From assembly GCA_963576565.1 (NCBI GenBank), contig OY755045.1, positions 3,037,477 to 3,101,476 on the forward strand: a stretch of 64,000 bases of DNA. Direction: 5' to 3'. This DNA comes from Aspidapion aeneum (Eukaryota > Arthropoda > Insecta > Coleoptera > Brentidae). Both the position numbers and the translations under genes were made by a program. This document shows positions 47,654-59,670 of this stretch, piece by piece. The stretch's first letter is position 1. Each line of letters starts with the position of its first letter. The notes below the pieces were generated by a model that ran no database searches, had not been told where the DNA came from, and worked only from the letters and a program-made list of their open reading frames with translations.

Positions 47654-47810
47654 TATAATTCTATTTTGAAATGAGCTACTAAACTCAAAATAAAATATTT
47701 TTACTAGCTTTTTTAATTTTTTTCTTAAACTTTGCTATTCACAACAAACCCGACCGATAACGCCAAGATGTCTAAGCGCACTAATTTAAAGTACACATGA
47801 GGTGCTTTAA

Positions 47811-48199
47811 CTAAGGTCACTCATCGTCAAGCAAGCTTTACAGGTAGCAAAGCTAACGTCAGGGTTTCTATTTTTTGGTTATTATTTTTGACATGTTTTC
47901 CTCGGTTTCCCATTGGCGGTTCTGTTTTATTTTGAAGATGTTGTTTTACACAGTATGAAGGTACCTAAACTATACATATTTATGTAATTAGAATTAAAAA
48001 GTTATGCTGCAAACTATCTTGAAACTGTATCAATAATAAATAGATCTTTAGACTGTGTTAAAACCACATTTTTAAAATAACAACGAGCCGCCAATGCGAA
48101 AACGAGGAAAACATGTCAAAAATTATAACCAAAAAATAGAAAGCCTGACGTTAGCTTCCCTACCTGTAAAGCTTGCTTGAGGATGAGTGACCTTAGCTC
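47811..48199. mobile_element. Palindromic MITE, ~390 bp
   Basis: CTAAGGTCACTCATCGTCAA at the left returns inverted as TTGAGGATGAGTGACCTTAG at the right. The arms run ~125 bp through GCAAGCTTTACAGGTAG, AACGTCAGG, CATGTTTTCCTCG and TTGGCGG. No coding. Confidence 0.8.
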
Positions 48200-48287
48200 C
48201 AGGCAACGCTAACCGTGGTTGCGGGGGGCATCACGAGGATGCGGGCGACATCGATACCCGTATTTTTTGCATGTATAGGGACATAAC

Positions 48288-48870
48288 GGTGGATAGAATA
48301 GACCGGTGTTCGGATCTTATAAATATATGCGTATTTTAACGACACTGGTGGTCCAGCTGATTTATGTAAACCAAAGTCAGATATAATATGAACAACTAAT
48401 ATTTTTTAAATTTTTTGAAAACTAAGGCAATTTTCCTACTATTTTTTAATATATTCTTATGAAATAATATTTTTTAGACATACCAGTCGTTATTTTTTTT
48501 AGGCCGCTTCATTTCTCTGTACACAAAAATTAAAATTCGAAGAAAATAATGTGTTCGTTTCAGCTTCAAAAATAATCCGCTGACCTACATCTTTGTTTAC
48601 TTCCCAAGTCCTTGGTTCACCTTTGATACTAAACGATCACTTTCAGTTTGACTTGTAATTTAAGTTTTGTGTAATGAAAAATAAAGCGGGCTAAAAAAAA
48701 ATAACGTCAATACGTCTAGAAAATTATATTTTATAAGAATGTACTAGAAAACACTAAGAAAATTGCCTTAGTTTCCAAAAACTTCAAAAAATATAAGTTG
48801 TTCCGTTGTTCATATCATATCTAACTTTTGTTTACAAAAATCATCTGGACCACCAGTGACGTGAAAATTC

Positions 48871-48912
<42 letters not shown>

Positions 48913-48940
48913 ATCCGAACACCGGTCTATTCTATTCACC
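48288..48940. mobile_element. Palindromic MITE, ~650 bp, with (TA)n
   Basis: Arms start ATAGAATAGACCGGTGTTCG and return inverted at the right. They also share GGTGGTCCAGCTGATTT, AAGGCAATTTTC and TTATTTTTTTTAG-CCGC-like blocks. A (TA)n run of ~37 bp lies inside the right arm. A partial copy sits at 62285-62465. Confidence 0.8.
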
Positions 48941-50082
48941 TTGTAGGGACATGTTGTCCTTATTTTCTATATTTCGTAATTAGAATGCGACATAAAATCT
49001 ACGGTTTATAGAATTTGGTTCCAGTAAAGCGCGGCAATGAATTATATACAAAGTAACTATATAGAGATACAAACACATACATACCAAGTATTAATTTCTA
49101 GTTCATATTCAAGTCTTTGGTGAATTCCTTTTGAGGTTTATTGATACTTTATGATAAAATAATTAATTAAAGAATGCGAGGGGTGGCTCGGTATTTTGTT
49201 TTGGTGTACAGATGGTGTACAGGTTAGATCAGAAAATACTTGGGAACTACTGGGAAATATACTAGGAAATACCTTTGGAATTTGAGGAAATACTGGGAAA
49301 TACCAGGAAATACCATAGGTATTCGCTACCCCTCGGAAGAATTATCAAATTTTTATATTTAATTAAAGTTTGGGAATGCACGGGCACATGTGCACTTATG
49401 GAGGAACCGCTACTGTGTGGAAAGCAACCTTTTCGCACTCACGGATAACTCTAAGTGTGGGGTGAATGTACGTGTGACATAGACAGCCCTTTCCGCGGTA
49501 AAATAAATTGTTTTGTTTTGTACGAGGACTGAATTGAATCCGACTTTAGTTAAACACTGCCATTATGTATAGGAAAGCTAAATTATTAACGATAATATTT
49601 TAATAATTAAAAATTATACCTTCAATTCAATATTTTCCATTTTAAATTTATTACTAATTTTAATAACAATATTTTTTGGAAACTTGGCTAGTAGTTCACA
49701 TCAGTACACCGCGCACAAATAATGACTAACGCAGTGGCGTAGCCAGGGGGGCTTCTGGGGTCAACCCCCCCCCTCCATTGGCCACTGAGAGTACTAATAC
49801 CAATAGAAAAATATGAGTGGAGGGAAGACAAACCAAAAGAGGCAACGTTCCTGCCGCAAGAGCTGAAGAATACTATTGCAGGAACTACTGCATTCTATTT
49901 TTTTAACAATCGCTTAAGAGTACGAAGCTCAAATTCGTGGAACGTACAGATATGTAAAGTCGTTTCAATTGGTCCCAATATTTTAGAAATGTAGAACATA
50001 ACCCCAAAGTTATTTTGGAATATTTTACTGGTTTAAAATGTTCCTGATAGATTTTATCCTAGAATGTTTGTAAAATTATATC
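48941..50082. other. Intronic stretch with low-complexity GGAAATAC run and MITE end
   Basis: 49225-49320 holds degenerate TACTGGGAAATACCAGGAAA repeats. CAGTGGCGTAGCCAGGGGGG at 49733 is a hAT-MITE-like left end without a visible right end. No genes. Confidence 0.45.
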
Positions 50083-50425
50083 TAAAAATCAAACAAGTTT
50101 CATGGCTAATCGGGCAAAAAGGAGTTTTTTGTTTCCCTTATATTTTTCCGTGGGTAGCTTGAAAGCTTAACCTCACGGGGGTCCAAGATCTAATGGACAC
50201 CTAATAAGTGTTGACAGTTAACCGTTTCGTCCTTATGGGACTCCTCAGAACACTGCTGGTCAAGTGACAAATCTTGCGAAGTTAATCAGACGGTTTTGTC
50301 TCTAATTAAACGTAATTAGTGAGCGAACTATAGCAAGAGGCGCCATCTACCGAGATACGGAAAAATATAAGGGAAACAAAAAACTCCTTTTTGCCCGATT
50401 AGCCATGAAACTTGTTTGATTTTTA
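50083..50425. mobile_element. MITE with ~80-bp TIRs just upstream of CCN exon 3
   Basis: The left arm TAAAAATCAAACAAGTTTCA with the following GGCTAATCGGGCAAAAAGGA returns as a near-exact inverse ending TGAAACTTGTTTGATTTTTA at 50425. The core matches 40000-40140. The element ends 52 bp before the first base of exon 3, so it lies close to the branch-point region. Confidence 0.85.
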
Positions 50426-50477
50426 AATTCAGGGGTATGAAATTTCACGTTTGTTAAAATTATATCCTTCTTTTTAG

Positions 50478-50569
50478 AATCCAGTGGCGTGCCGTGCGTT
50501 GTTTATAACAAAACATATCAACATGGTGAGACGTTCAACTTAGACTGTCGAACTCAGTGCGCATGCCAG
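50478..50569 (+). CDS. CCN-family-like protein, VWC-module exon (start)
   Basis: The acceptor CCTTCTTTTTAG precedes AATCC, and the donor GTAAGT follows TGCCAG. The exon is 92 bases, phase 1 in and phase 0 out. Joined to exon 2 the junction reads ICR-ESSGVPCVVYNKTYQHGE, followed by TFNLDCRTQCACQ. The GxPC-V-YNKTYQHGETF...C-QC-C pattern matches the start of the CCN von Willebrand factor C module (compare GTVYRSGESFQSSCKYQCTC in CTGF). Phase and content agree with a direct exon 2 to exon 3 splice. The rest of VWC and any TSP1 and cystine-knot exons were not found before 64000. Confidence 0.85.
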
Positions 50570-50885
50570 GTAAGTTTACGGATTTTATACATTACCCAAA
50601 AAAGCTACACTCCATTTATCAGATGCTTGGATATGAATAAAAGAAAATTCTTCTTGTCATCCCCTCCCGATTTTTGCCTCGTTTCTGTTAACTTTTAGTT
50701 CATGGATCGCCAGAATTTTCGTAATATGGTGGCGAAAAAAATAACCGAACATCCGGGAATTGCAGAGATCTGGTCAGTCCTTATGTTTATATTCTTATCT
50801 AAACACTTTCTAAATTAATTTTTCTTTTTCTAAGCAGTGTAACAAGCGAGTCCTTTGGCAGTGATACTATCGTTTATTAATTTTG
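50570..50885. other. Intron 3 start
   Basis: No further VWC sequence was found. A short open stretch at 50700-50772 behind a TTTTAG is discussed under rejected items. Confidence 0.5.
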
Positions 50886-51065
50886 TTTCCAGTTACAAAA
50901 TATAAATTATTTTGATGTTAGTGGCTCAAAGTATAGATTAGTCGAATACAAGTTAAATATAGCGATCCTGAAAACCATGCCGAAAAACAAGTCCCTGAGT
51001 TGCCAAAATTTTTTGGTATAAAAATACATATAAAAATCATTTATTTTCAAATCCCGTTTTATTAC
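50886..51065 (+). mobile_element. R1 family fragment D (3' end only)
   Basis: Matches the last ~180 bp of R1 copies A and B: GTTTCCAGTTACAAAATATA, TTATTTTGATGTTAGTGGCT, CCGAAAAACAAGTC and ATTTTCAAATCCCGTTTTAT. Confidence 0.75.
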
Positions 51066-51359
51066 AGCAGGCTTCCCTATGGCCGGTATAATTTTTTCTT
51101 ATATGACTTGCTGCCATACATTATTGTTTAAATACTTAAAAAAATAATTATTAAGTACTTATTTTAATAGGTTTTATTGCTGGTATATTTTAAATTAACG
51201 TTGTCAAGTGTCATTGCACATTCCAAATACCCTGTTATAATTGCATTTTTAGAAGCAGGACGAAACAAGAAATCTAAGAATGTAATAAAATTTCGTAGAG
51301 TTTCAAACAAAATAGAAAACTTCCTGTCAAGCTTATTTAAGCGCACGATATTTAACGTG

Positions 51360-51530
51360 AGCCAGCGCGGATCTGGGTCAAACTCTAGGGGGGGCGGGGG
51401 TAATAGTCGACAATTTTTTTTTGTAATATATTTTTTTTTTCTAGGGGGGGAATTTTCCTGATTTCCATTATTTTATTAGGAAAAAGTGCATATTTTTTTT
51501 CTAGGGGGGGTATTTACTCCGTTACCCGGG
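51360..51530. mobile_element. G-homopolymer MITE, inverse relative of 28050-28218
   Basis: It starts AGCGCGGATCTGGGTC and contains TTTTTCTAGGGGGGG blocks, ending TTACCCGGGCCCCCCC. Confidence 0.6.
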
Positions 51531-51569
51531 CCCCCCCAAGCATAAGATTTTTTTAGATTTTCCACATGT

Positions 51570-51690
51570 TTCATGAATAAAAAGATAAAATAGTATAAAA
51601 TACGACATGATGAGGTCTCGCCCCCCCCCCCCCCAAGAAGCCTGGGGCCCTCCCCCCAAGATATATTCCTGGGTGCGCCACTGCCCTATG
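51570..51690. mobile_element. hAT-like MITE end, relative of 24125-24222
   Basis: AAAATACGACATGATGAGGT to ATTCCTGGGTGCGCCACTGC. The reverse complement begins CAGTGGCGCACCCAGGAA, a typical hAT-MITE-like terminus. Confidence 0.55.
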
Positions 51691-52492
51691 CAATGCAATT
51701 TCAAGAAAATACACATTAAAAATACATTTAGTGTGTAATGCAAGATTAAAATCCCCTTCCCCCACTTAAGCGTTAATTGCGTAATTTAAGAATGTTCCCT
51801 TATCTATAGGGTGGTATGCTAATAATGAAAACAGTAGTTTTTGGGTCCATTTTGTAAAAACAATATTTTTGAATTATTTGTTGAGCAAATTTCGCCTTTT
51901 GATTTATATTTTATTAATTTGCTTCTCGCTAGACGTCTTACAAGAAATAACAATTTATTTAAAATACCCCAAGCAATTTCCCTACGAATGTCATTGGTCA
52001 AAATATTTTAAAAAAAGCACATTATATATCAGAAAATGTCTCCTGATGAATAGAAAGTGCAAATTTTACAAAAATATTTAGAGAGTAGATTTTTTTTAAC
52101 ACCCTGTATATCATGCAAATAGATACGTATTCATGTTCCTAAAATCTAACTTTCACTTCCAACTTTTAACGAGTTTTGGGATTTTCTTTTTAAGGTCCTT
52201 TCGGTCCTTAGAAAACAAAAGTTTACACTGTCTTAAACTTCCAAACATGGATCCTTTCTCCTTCCTTTTTAGTTAGCTTTTAACTTAATCCCAAAAAGTA
52301 GAAATTTTCAAAATTAGCACTTTTTATAAAACTGAAAAAAATGATATAATTGTTTTTGGTGCGAATTTCGGTGGATAGATCGAAATACAAAATCTGAAAA
52401 TCAAAAGATCGAACGACATAAAAGACTGAAAAGAAAAAATCTCGATAGACAAAATCTCGAACAATGAAAGATCCAAAAACAATAGACTGAAA
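51691..52492. other. Unrecognised stretch
   Basis: No supported gene. An AACACCCTGTATATCATGCA sequence at 52100 resembles a MITE terminus. 52380-52480 has repeated AAAATCTCGA and AAAGATC motifs. Confidence 0.4.
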
Positions 52493-52580
52493 AAGGGTGG
52501 TAGGTTTCAAAAATTAGAGTTTTGGTGAAAATATTACTTGTGTTTTAGATTAAATTTAGTCCCTAGATTGGGTTTTGGGT
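52493..52580 (+). mobile_element. Scrap of a TCTG-element interior
   Basis: AAGGGTGGTAGGTTTCAAAA, ATTAGAGTTTTGGTGAAAAT and TTGGGTTTTGGGTCGAGG match the repeat and constant parts of the 4030/24376 elements, in rearranged order. Confidence 0.6.
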
Positions 52581-53538
52581 CGAGGTACTCTAAATAAAAC
52601 CTACCAGGAGCCGCATTCTTCAAAGTTTGTGAAGGGAGTGATCCCGGGAAATTTCCCGGGAAATCAAACTCACTTTTTCTCCCGGGAATGAAAATGTCGT
52701 ATTCTTGAACGCTTGAAGCTGTTTGTGAGTGCAATGTTTAGAATCATTTATTTTAAACCGCCTTTAGGCTCAGACATGGAATAAATACCAGTTATTTCTT
52801 CGATGGCTCAGATAAACGTTTCTCTATAGTGTTAAAAGGCTTTTCGCACTTCTAAGATGTAATATAAGGTGTTGTATAGGTACTCATTTATATTAGGCAC
52901 CGCAGTATAGTAATTTAGTTTCAATGCATATACAATATCTAAATAGCTTTACCTAAAAAGTCTATTTTTAGTTCGGCAAAAAAAAACAAACCACTTTGAC
53001 AATATAAAGAAAAACAAAAAAGTGAGGTTACAAACTTTCTCGGGAAACTGTTTTCTCCCGGGTAAAAGGTGGTCACGGAAGCGTTCTTTCGAGAATAGAG
53101 CATTCACCTTTTTACGGTGAGGATTACTCATATTCTCCTCCCAAAAATTCAAGAATAAGTATCCAGGGGTTAAAGGAAGAAGGAGAAAAAGCCTCCGCCC
53201 TGCATAGATATTCTGTAATTTTCCGATTTGGATCTTATTTCACAAAAGTGCATAGAATTTTTCGATTTCTGCATAGGCAACGACTTTACAAATACTTTAA
53301 AATGGTTTTCAAACTCCGTATCTTTTCGAAATCGGATTGAAACAAAGATCGCGGTGCCACAATAGGATGTTACTTTCCTGAACTTTATTAAATTGTCAAA
53401 GATTTAAGCGTTGCCTGTCCAAAAATTGCACATTGATGCGATGCTCCATTAAACAAACTAAAATTTTCGGAAAATAAAGTTATGTAAAAAAAAAATTGTA
53501 AAAAAAAATTAAATTTGGTAAATATTTCAGTGTATGCT
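52581..53538. other. Non-coding; CCCGGGAAA palindromes
   Basis: ATCCCGGGAAATTTCCCGGG lies at 52640-52659, with TCTCCCGGGAAT further on (52679) and CTCGGGAAACTG and TCTCCCGGGTAAAA near 53038-53065. The outer parts CCAGGAGCCGCATTCTTC (52604) and TTCAAGAATAAGTATCCAGG (53147) may be weak TIRs of a decayed element. No genes. Confidence 0.4.
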
Positions 53539-54776
53539 GTAACAGGCGGCCAGTGGTACTGTCACCTCAAGTGGCCAAGGCTTAAATGTTGTGAGCTACC
53601 AACTTAGGCTACAACTTCTTATATAAGTTATAAAAAGATTAAATGTTATTACTTATTTGTTCTCGAAAGGGAATTTGACGGTTCTTGGAGGAAAAGTATG
53701 CTATAAACGTTTTTCTCAAATGTATAACCAATGTAGGATAATCATAAATACCTTTTCAATTTTCTTCTTGCAACTTCACACTTTCACTTCTAATATTTAT
53801 TATTTAAATATCAATTTTTTTTGTACTATTGAACTTTTGTATTCAAATATTTACACTTCTTAAACTTTTAGGCTTTATAAACCTTTTGTATATTTGTTGT
53901 AAATATATATATATATTTATCAACATTTTAAACGTTGATTGAATGAGTGAAACTATTCAATCAACTGTTTAATTTACTTATTATTACTGTTTAGGTTTGG
54001 GATATATTGTTGAAGAAAAATGCCGATTTTAGGGCAACGAATGGTTTGTATTTTGATGTTAAAAAACCATAAAATAGTTAAACACATTATTTCAAAACAC
54101 TGGAAACAGTAATAATTAATAGCTTTAAAATTAATAAACTCCAAAAGAAAAGACTAAAATAATTATGAATAATAAGGATAATAGCTTATACAAAGTTACT
54201 AAAGAGTGAGCTCCCTCCCGACTTTCGAAAGTTTCAGTACCCTGCTCTCTAGGCATTCTCAGCTTGCCGCTAGCTGATTGGTCTAAAATGTAAGCTTTCT
54301 TTAACGATTTTCTTATCCAAGACAAGCCACGCTGCTCTACAGACATTCTTGGCTTGCCGTTGTCGTGCTTTGAAACTTAAGCTCTTTCGCATTGGCGAGA
54401 AAGACAAAGAGACAAAATACCACCGCAATTCAAAGATGCGTGGACTCAGAAAATCGTTAAAGTTAAAAATCATACAGTGTGTTTTTTTAAAAGTTGAAAA
54501 TAGTTTAGCTAATTTGTTTCCAGTTACAAAAAATGAATTATTTTGATGTTAGTGGCTCAAATGACATATTAGCCGAATACAACTTTTATTAAAATACAGC
54601 GAACCTGAAAATATGCCAAAAAACAAGTCGCCGGAGTTGCCATAAATTTTACTTAATCTTAACCTAGTCTTGCATATAATTAATGCTTGTTGATGACAAA
54701 AACAATATTTAATTAAAAATCTTTAAAAACTTATAAATGGCAAAAATACCATTTATATTCAAATCCCGTTTTGTTC
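53539..54776 (+). mobile_element. R1 repeat family, copy B
   Basis: Full-length relative of copy A with a shorter (TA)n. It carries a GTTTTCTTATCC-type region and an extra ACAAGCCACGCTGCTCTACA block relative to copy A, and a ~60-bp segment near 54665-54720 absent from A. Confidence 0.75.
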
Positions 54777-55202
54777 CAATGCATTGGTTATTTTTTTATT
54801 GGAAATAAAGATTATATGCTTTATGTCAGAGAGGGGGAGGGCCCCTTATGGATCCGCCACTGATTGGTAAATACACACATGAAATTATTGAAGAAAAAAA
54901 AATTGCCCTTTAGCCGTTTTCGGAAAACAGCAACTTATATTCTCATAAAAACATCCAAAACTTTTGTAAGGGGGAAAGTTTTCAAGCCTGTCTTAGGGTT
55001 GTTTACAAAGAATTTTAAATTCTAATGAAGGTTAGCAACCCTGCATATTTCACAAAACAGACACAACAGTTTTATTGTTCATCTTAAAGTAAACAGAATA
55101 TCACCATCAAGGGAATTAATTAAAAGTTTTATTATTATTTATTATAGTTGTCCTTGTAACCAAATAATTAATTGCACCTCTTTTCTAAATTTTAAACACA
55201 TA
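54777..55202. other. Unrecognised stretch, MITE end scrap
   Basis: GGATCCGCCACTG at 54850 resembles a hAT-MITE right end. Nothing else was recognised. Confidence 0.45.
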
Positions 55203-56449
55203 CGAGGATGGGATGAAAAGTTTACGGCCTAGCCTATAGCAGGCCCGATTTGCTTTCTTGTTCCAACGTGTTTGTCAAGCCTTGTTTGTGATCACTATCG
55301 CTCGTAGTTAAAGTGAGTGTGTCAAGTAGTTTGTGTCCTGCTTATTTTAAAAGTTTATACAGTGTGTCAATTTTAAAAGATGGAAAAAAACGAGATAAGA
55401 GCTGTGATAAAATATTTTCATATCAAAGGGTTATCGCCGATGGAAATAAAAGCTAAACTAGATGCTACACTAGGGGAATCTGCTCCTTCCTATACCACAG
55501 CTTAAACCTGGGTATCAGACTTTAAACATGGTCGTACTAGCACTGATGGTGCTCCGCGTTCTGGCAGGCCAAAAACGGCAACTTCTGAAGAAATGGTGCA
55601 AACCATTCACAAACTACTGGACTGGAAGAGGTAGCTGAGGCTGTGGGCATATCAAAAGAGCGAGTTTACCATATTTTATGTGAAGTTTAAGGTATGAGAA
55701 AGCTATCCACCCGATGGGTGCCGCGCTTGCTTACGCCAGATCAAAAGCTCGTGCGTCTAACCATTTCAGAGGAGAATTTGGCACTGTTCAGACGTGTTTC
55801 AGGGAACTTTTTGCGTAGATTTATTACGGTTGATGAAACGGGTTCATTATTATACCCCTGAAACTAAGCAACGGTCCAAACAATGGACGGGAAAGGACGA
55901 ACCAGTTCCAAAGAAGGCAAACGAAGTACCGTCTGCTGGAAAGGTCATGGCAACGGTCTTTTGGGATGCTAAAGGAGCTCATAGAATAACTCGAAAAAGG
56001 AAGAACAATAAATTCAGAGTACTACAGCGACTTACTGGACCAGCTCAAGCAGAATATAAGCGAAAAACGCCCTGGTTTGGCAAAAAAGAAAACTTGTTGC
56101 ATCAGGACAATGCACCTTACTACAAGTCCGCTCTTGTAATGGCTAAAATCCATCAGCTAGGCTTTGAACTGTTAAACCATCCACCTTATTCGCCAGACCT
56201 AGCCCCGTCAGACTTTTATTTGGTTCCAAACCTAAAAAAAATTTCCTCAGATTTAGAAGTCATTGCAGCTACAAACGCCTATTTTGACGAGTTGGATAAA
56301 TCAGACTTCAGTGATGGCACCAAATCAGTTGAACATCGTTGGGCCAAATGTATTACCTTACAAGGAAACTATGTAGAAAAATAAATTATTATTTAGTCAC
56401 TATGGTGTTGCGTTCTATGTTAGGCCGAAAACTTTTCATCCCATTCTCG
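55203..56449 (+). mobile_element. mariner-type element, full-length but dead
   Basis: The left end CGAGGATGGGATGAAAAGTT and the right end AACTTTTCATCCCATTCTCG form inverted repeats, with TA directly outside each (55201-55202, 56450-56451). Length about 1.25 kb, typical of mariner. It shares its 3' end, GTCACTATGGTGTTGCGTTC, with the truncated copy at 12211. Confidence 0.9.
55380..56384 (+). pseudogene. mariner transposase, multiple stops and frameshifts
   Basis: It begins MEKNEIRAVIKYFHIKGLSP with a mariner-type N-terminal helix-turn-helix, then a GRPKTA AT-hook-like motif, the first Asp region ITVDET, and the later catalytic pair in HQDNAPYYKSALV and HPPYSPDLAPSDFYLVPNL (DD34D type). An early in-frame TAA (SYTTA*), a small deletion after the EEMVQTIHKLL region and a break just after VDET destroy the frame. 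It would cut and paste at TA sites if intact. A relative, 5'-truncated, lies at 12211-13126. Confidence 0.9.
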
Positions 56450-57087
56450 TAGGTTGATAAGTTGGTAATATCCAGAAAACGTTGGGAAAAAACACGAAAT
56501 ATCAAAGTTATTAAAGGGATTAAAAATTTGCGTATTTTTTTTAAAACTAATTTTTGTTTATTTGAAAAATCTTTTTTAACATTTTAACAGGGGGATTGAT
56601 CCTGTTTAATCCCCCCTGGGTACAGCCTTGCACGTGTTTGCTGTTGCTGAATTTCTTGAAAGACTTGTCTCAACTGCTTAGAGGCAATCTAAAGTCACAT
56701 AAAAAAACACTTGTGTATACAGAAGTTTTCATGAAAAATGTATAAATTTTAAACTTGAAAACTCGGTTGAATTATACTTTCTTTACAGTAGAGTTGGCCG
56801 TTGACTAAAGAAAAGTTAAAGATGAAATGTAGAGTGGAAAGGCTAATTGATCTAAGTGCGAAAAAGCGTTTTTGTGGGAAACTAAAAAAAACTGTACAAT
56901 ACATGCACGCGGACTTACAAATGACGTGATTTTAAACATGTTTGTTAGGGCATAAGGTGGGGAAATTGCACTTAGTTTTTATTGCCCCGTATTGGCCTTG
57001 ACACATACATCATTTTGGGTGGAAAATCTAAAATTTGTATATTTTGGCACTTAGATCATTTAGCCCGGCCACTCTACAAATAACGAA
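56450..57087. other. Unrecognised stretch
   Basis: GGGGGATTGATCCTG with TTTAATCCCCCC (56590-56618) is a small hairpin. No gene. Confidence 0.4.
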
Positions 57088-57837
57088 AATAATGTTTGAT
57101 AATAGACAAGAGGGAGTAACGGCAGAAATGTTCAAATACGGTGGTAAAGCTGTAGTTAGTACCCTACATATTCTCCTGAATAAAATACTAAAAGAAAAAA
57201 ATATCCCAAACAACTGGAAAGAATTAATAACCATTATTCTACACAAGAAAGGCGATAGAGCAGACCTGAAAAGCTATCGACCTATAACACTCCTCAATGC
57301 AATTTATAAACTTTTCACGAAAATATTAACAGACTGACTACAAAATTTGACGAATATTAATCAAAAGAACAAGCAGGCTTCAGAAAAGGTTTTAGTATAA
57401 TTATAAACCATGAAAATCCTAATAAAACGAGCAAACAAATACAACATTCCACCATATATATATATATTGCGTTTATAGACTTTAAAAAAGCTTTCGATAG
57501 CATTGAGCACTGGGCAGTAAAAGTCTCTTTAATTAATAGCCAAACAGATCACAAGATACACAGACTGAAGAGCCAATATATGTAGCCAATCCGCATAAGA
57601 AGAGGTGGCGGACAGGGTAACACAATATTCCCTAAACTATTTAACCAGGCCCTAGAAGATTGGAAAGAAATAGGCATCAAAGTAAACGGACAATTTTGAA
57701 TCACTTAAGATATGCTGATGATATTGCCTTAATAAGAGATAAGAAAGAAGTGCACTAAAAGTAAAGTCATAACAAACACAGATGAGGATATCACGATCAG
57801 AATAAGCCAAGAGAAAATAGAACAGGTAGACGAATAT
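57088..57837 (+). pseudogene. RTE-type LINE copy, first part
   Basis: Translation in pieces: EGVTAEMFKYGGKAVVSTL, IPNNWKELITIILHKKGD, LKSYRPITLLNAIYKLFTK; then QAGFRKG, IDFKKAFDSIEHWAVK and RIRRGGGQG; then LNHLRYADDIALIRDKKE with the YADD box intact (57711-57722). Several stops and small deletions make it dead. It stops at KIEQVDEY and resumes as YLGQII at 61139 after a transposon insertion. Confidence 0.85.
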
Positions 57838-57885
57838 AAACAGGGTGTTCGGCACATGAACCGTCAAAATTTTTTGGGATTTTAG

Positions 57886-58490
57886 ATACTTAGGGTCCAT
57901 CCACAGTATACTAATTATTTATAGTAAGGAAAGCACCCCGGTCTTGTCATAATACTGTTATACATACCCCCTGTATAGATTAGTTCGGAATACAAAGTTC
58001 GAGAGGCGCTTATTACAGACCGTCACCCCTGGTATAAAAATATTATGTACAGACTCCTGTGCTGTCGCCATGGACATTAACCGCTACTCTCGGTATATGT
58101 TTTTGATTATGACTGACATTGGCAAAACAGATAAAAATATGACGTAAATGTAATTCGGCATTTTTCATTTGTGGTTGCAGTTTTTCGTGATTTTTCGACT
58201 TTTTACCTTATTTTTAAAAGTGTTTTGGCTAAATTGTGGCCTATCGGTAATTAAGAAATTTAAAAGAAAAAAACAATTTTGTGTTCGTGGGTGCGAAGAC
58301 TATGTTAGCAAGCGCCATTCTCAAACGGAATCTAAAAAAAATACTTTGGCAAAAAAACTAACTTTGACGAAAGACGAAATTCACAAATATATAGTGTGTG
58401 ATGGACACGTTGAACCTGGACGGAGTTTTAAATGTTTAGTTTTAAATGTTAATATTTGAAAAAACATAGATTATTTCAGTATACTTATAT
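57886..58490. other. Insert within the nest, one arm of a direct repeat
   Basis: 57967-58037 (CCCCCTGTATAGATTAG ... GTCACCCCTGGTATA) is repeated, diverged, at 59533-59605 with the shared core GAGAGGCGCT. The pair may be the remains of subterminal repeats of another element that carried the THAP-like frame. Confidence 0.5.
58169..58459 (+). pseudogene. THAP-like zinc-finger remnant
   Basis: An open frame of ~96 codons reads LSVIKKFKRKKQFCVRGC, EDYVSKRHSQTESKK, then YIVCDGHVEPGRSF. C-x3-C, about 45 residues, then C-x2-H and a trailing F resemble the C2CH layout of THAP DNA-binding domains, found in P-element-type and other transposases and in host regulators. The central Trp and the AVPTIF box are absent, and there is no downstream transposase. 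It is treated as a degraded fragment. Confidence 0.35.
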
Positions 58491-58872
58491 ACAGGGTCCG
58501 GCAGAATGATCTCCCACAATAAAAACGCCATTGTGCAGTAACCCTAAAGCGATATTCCTGTAATTTCTTGGTGTATTGCTGCTTTCAATTCGTCAATGGT
58601 TCGGGAATAGTGTTCAGATATTCCCAAAGTATCTGGAACATGTCTACCAAGTGCGAAGTGAGTACGAAAAGTTCTTTGTGTCGTAATCACAGATTCGTTA
58701 CTTTTAATATACTAAATATACTTTTGCTTATAATGTCTCGATAACGAAGGCACGATGGCAAGGTAATGGCAAGCCGCGAGCTACCAACCAACTACGCTAA
58801 GCTTTCCCTCTCTTCAGTGATTCAGGCACAGTGGCAGTGCAAAATGTGGGAGATCATTATGCCGGATCCTGT
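58491..58872. mobile_element. MITE, 382 bp, 28-bp TIRs
   Basis: ACAGGGTCCGGCAGAATGAT at 58491 pairs with ATCATTATGCCGGATCCTGT at 58853-58872, and both extend through CTCCCACA. No coding. Confidence 0.85.
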
Positions 58873-59670
58873 TTAAATAAATGAATAACCGGCAATATTC
58901 ACTTTACTTTAAAAGGTTTACGTTACATTTTTTATTTTTCATGAAAAAACAATTAAAAATGTTTCCGTTTATAGAAACCTATATTTGCAACATTATTATG
59001 TATAAAGCATTGTAAAAGTATACATTATTAATTTAAGTTAATGTAGAATGTGTAAATATTTTCTATGCACTAATAAAAAGGAAATTACTGTAGAATAATC
59101 ATCAAAAAGCCTTTTTTTAACTAGAAAAGTTGCCTCTCAAGGAAATTTATGTACCTAAATGAATGGGAAACAAACTTTTAAACCTTATAGAATGAATAAA
59201 AATTTAACTTTCCTTTTTTTTATTGCTAGTAGTCATTAATTTAAACATTCTTTGATTAAGCTTCCTTATTGATTGGTGTTTTTAGAGTCAAAATAACTCA
59301 TTCTTATCAGCGCGCATCGTTTAAATTTAAATCTATGTAATTGACGAGTAGAACGAGTTTTTTAGTGTTAAAATTTAATTTGATAAAAACTGTTCAAAAC
59401 ACTATATTAAAAGATGCAGCTTGATTGGAGAACGATTTCATTGATGGCTACGAGCATCCGGTATACAATAATTTGAAAAGCCATCCTGTAGCTTAGAGAC
59501 AAACTGCGCAAGCGTTATATTGTTTCAAATCCCCCTGTAAATGTTTAGTACGGTGCACAAAGTTGGAGAGGCGCTGATTCGTGCACGACACCCCGGTATA
59601 CTGTGCCAATTTAGTAATACAACTTCCACCGTGTAAGTGTCTGGTCTATCTCTGTCATTCGTCTATGGGT

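Noticed and set aside
50700..50772. Possible fourth CCN exon (FMDRQNFRNMVAKKITEHPG and so on) behind a TTTTAG and before GTCAGT
   Set aside because: It is open in the right phase, but lacks the cysteines expected for the second half of a VWC module, and the donor is weak.
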